A stretch of DNA of 64,000 bases, taken from the NCBI RefSeq assembly GCF_021922985.1, contig NZ_CP040788.1, positions 2,294,001-2,358,000 of the forward strand, written 5' to 3'. Below the pieces are notes generated by a model that worked only from the letters and a program-made list of their open reading frames with translations, was not told the origin of the DNA and made no database searches. The position numbers were made by a program, and so were the translations under genes. Positions 62,290-64,000 of this stretch are shown here, piece by piece; the stretch's first letter is position 1; each line of letters starts with the position of its first letter. The DNA is from Clavibacter michiganensis subsp. tessellarius. GTDB taxonomy: Bacteria > Actinomycetota > Actinomycetes > Actinomycetales > Microbacteriaceae.

Positions 62290-62384
62290 CGTGTCAATGG
62301 CATGTCGCAGGATGATGCGCCGGGCGACCCCCTCGGCCATGATCGACACCACGGCGCCGCGACCGGCGCCCGTGATGGAGGACC

Positions 62385-63104
62385 GTGATCCGCGTGCGCC
62401 CGACCCGCCCCCCGCTCGCCCCCGACCGCCGAGACGAAGACGACGTCGCCCGCCGCCCGCTGATCCCCGTGGCCGCAGGCCTGGCCTGGGTCGCCGCCGC
62501 CGTCGTCTACGTCGGCACCGAGGCCGTCGCCGCGTCCGCCTTCCCCGGTTACAGCTACTCCGCCAACTACATCAGCGACCTCGGCATCCCCGAGGTCGCC
62601 GAGTACCAGGGCCGCGCGATCGACTCGCCGCTCGCGGCGGTGATGAACGCGGGCTTCATCCTCCAGGGCGTCCTCTACCTCGCGGCCGCCGTGATCGCGA
62701 CCCGCGCCCTCCGCGCCGGCCCCCGCCGCGCCTTCCTCGTCCTCGCCGCCGTGCACGCGGTCGGGATCACGGTGGTCGGCCTCATCCACGGCAGCGCGTC
62801 GAGCGCGGCCAGCGGCATCGGCTGGATGCACGTGGTCGGCGCCGGCATGGCGATCATCGCGGGCAACGCGGCGTCGATCGTGGCGGGCCTCGGCTCGGGT
62901 CGCGCTGGAGCCGCCCGCGCGTATCGCGTCGCGAGCGTCGCGCTGGGCGTCGTCGGCCTCGTCGCGCTCGCCCTGCTCCAGACCCTCGGCGGGTCGGGCA
63001 TCGACGGGATCTGGGAGCGCGGATCCGTCTACACGGTCACCGCGTGGGAGCTGATGACCGGCGTCGCCGTCCTCGTCGCCGCGCGACGGACGCGCACGCA
63101 CTGA
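62385..63104 (+). CDS. DUF998 membrane protein
   Basis: A 239-residue protein with six membrane helices. The first outer loop contains YSYSANYISDLG, matching the DUF998 signature SxxxxxxSDLG, and a later loop GIGWMHVVGAG is typical too. Members resemble transporter-like or phosphatase-like membrane families without assigned role. GTG 62385 has GGAGGA upstream. Divergent from the regulator operon. Confidence 0.85.
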   Translation: MIRVRPTRPPLAPDRRDEDDVARRPLIPVAAGLAWVAAAVVYVGTEAVAASAFPGYSYSANYISDLGIPEVAEYQGRAIDSPLAAVMNAGFILQGVLYLAAAVIATRALRAGPRRAFLVLAAVHAVGITVVGLIHGSASSAASGIGWMHVVGAGMAIIAGNAASIVAGLGSGRAGAARAYRVASVALGVVGLVALALLQTLGGSGIDGIWERGSVYTVTAWELMTGVAVLVAARRTRTH

Positions 63105-63149
63105 GACGGGTCGGCGCACCGAGCGGACCGGCGCACCGACGGCCCCGGA

Positions 63150-64000
63150 TCAGCGCCGCTCGGTCGCCTGCAGCGCCTCGAGGTTGCGGTTGTACGCCTC
63201 GAGCTCCGCGTCCCCGTCGCGGTCGGCCTTGCGGTCGTACCGGACGGAGTCGCGGGTGTCGCTCTTGCTCCACATGATCGCCGTGACGATCGCGAGGATC
63301 ACCGTGGGGATCTCGCCGATGCTCCACGCGATCCCGCCGCCCGCCTGCTGGTCGGCCAGCGCGGTCTCGCCCCACGGCCGGCCCATCGCGCCGAACCAGT
63401 CCGCGAGCAGCAGGCCGGTGCCCGTCATGAGCGACAGGCCGAAGAACGCGTGGAACGCCATGGTGGCGAGCAGGAGCAGCAGGCGCATCGGGTACGCGAG
63501 GCGCACGGGCATCGGGTCGACGCCGATGAGGTTCTGCGTGAACAGGTACCCGACGATGAGGAAGTGCACGATCATCCACTGGTGCCCGATGTGGTCGGTC
63601 GTGGCCCAGCTGAACAGCGGCGAGTAGTAGAAGACGAGCAGCGATCCGGCGAAGAGCACGGCGGCCACGATCGGGTGGCCCACGAAGCCCGCGAACCTCG
63701 AGTGCACGGCCAGGAGGATCCACTCGCGTCCGCCGCGGCTGCCGTCCTGCCGCTTGCGGATGGCCCGCATCGCGAGCGTGACCGGGGCGCCCGGCACGAG
63801 CAGCAGCGGGATGACCATGGCGAGCACCATGTGCGCCAGCATGTGCGAGCTGAAGAGGTACTTCTGGTAGACGTTCACGCCGCCGTTGGTGATGTAGAAG
63901 AGGCCCACCATGCCGGCGACCCAGAGGATCGAGCGGTGCACGGGCCACGCGTCGCCGCGCTTCCGCAGGCGGTGCACGCCCGCCAGGTAGAAGAAGACGC
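63150..64000 (-). CDS. ctaG: cytochrome c oxidase assembly protein CtaG (partial; continues past 64000)
   Basis: The C-terminal 283 residues of a larger membrane protein; the frame is open through the last base of the window, so the start is missing. About seven helices are visible, with SSHMLAHMVLAMVIPLLLV, SRFAGFVGHPIVAAVLF and HQWMIVHFLIVGYLFTQNLIG matching the Caa3_CtaG domain, which helps insert copper into cytochrome oxidase. In Actinobacteria this domain is often fused behind a CopD-like domain; that part would lie beyond 64000. The tail is charged and cytoplasmic. Confidence 0.9.
   Translation of the reverse strand, partial: VFFYLAGVHRLRKRGDAWPVHRSILWVAGMVGLFYITNGGVNVYQKYLFSSHMLAHMVLAMVIPLLLVPGAPVTLAMRAIRKRQDGSRGGREWILLAVHSRFAGFVGHPIVAAVLFAGSLLVFYYSPLFSWATTDHIGHQWMIVHFLIVGYLFTQNLIGVDPMPVRLAYPMRLLLLLATMAFHAFFGLSLMTGTGLLLADWFGAMGRPWGETALADQQAGGGIAWSIGEIPTVILAIVTAIMWSKSDTRDSVRYDRKADRDGDAELEAYNRNLEALQATERR

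Overview
The window is about 73% GC, densely coded chromosomal DNA of an actinobacterium of the family Microbacteriaceae, most likely Clavibacter. Three things point there: a complete C50-carotenoid cluster (idi, crtE, crtB, crtI, crtYe, crtYf, crtEb), many proteins of families common in this group (DUF5997, DUF7882-like, DIP1984, DUF4383, DUF2079), and a lone EctB-type diaminobutyrate aminotransferase, which fits the diaminobutyrate-containing peptidoglycan of Clavibacter. The species call is inference; no rRNA gene is present.

Layout. 1-12.5 kb: alpha/beta hydrolase, EctB-type aminotransferase, Fic protein, a CitA/CitB-like two-component system divergent from a CitMHS citrate transporter, a DUF2079 membrane protein, and DUF5997 divergent from a LysR regulator with a basic tail. 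12.5-18.5 kb: the carotenoid operon on the minus strand with idi divergent; crtB and crtI lie in one uninterrupted reading frame. 18.5-27.7 kb: two lower-GC genes of unknown role, patatin-like lipase, SDR and TetR, DIP1984, an MmpS-like membrane protein, alanine dehydrogenase divergent from an Lrp regulator, HxlR divergent from an NmrA-type oxidoreductase, and dcd. 27.8-30.6 kb: tRNA-Gly(CCC) followed by a low-GC island with a zinc-hook AAA ATPase of the PrrC/RloC type. 30.6-37.5 kb: a truncated GntR regulator, gntP, a PNPOx-like flavoprotein, two tandem small secreted Cys proteins, a Nei-type glycosylase, a membrane protein and an SDR. 37.5-39.06 kb: a second low-GC island with one gene carrying a PD-(D/E)XK-like signature and no recognised family. 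39-56.9 kb: LacI, Gfo/Idh/MocA, FMN reductase, Zn alcohol dehydrogenase, Mn catalase, an MBL / histidine phosphatase / NnrD operon, deoC and M18 aminopeptidase, DUF305 lipoprotein, DLH, PIF1-type helicase. 56.9-61.2 kb: iron-siderophore ABC uptake genes with a DtxR/IdeR-type box. 61.2-64 kb: a small wHTH regulator with its membrane partner, DUF998, and ctaG cut by the window end.

Two genome-scale signals stand out. Many first genes show TANNNT followed by 6-7 nt and the start codon, the layout of leaderless mRNAs. The palindrome GGATCC is strongly over-represented in resident genes (11 by eye in 4501-6500, against under one expected from composition) and I see none in either low-GC island, so it behaves like a compositional marker of resident DNA.

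The best candidates for something undescribed are the single-gene island at 37594-38973, the ATPase island at 27924-30543 with its cluster of palindromes, the crtB-crtI continuous frame, and the tandem secreted Cys proteins at 33712-34415.
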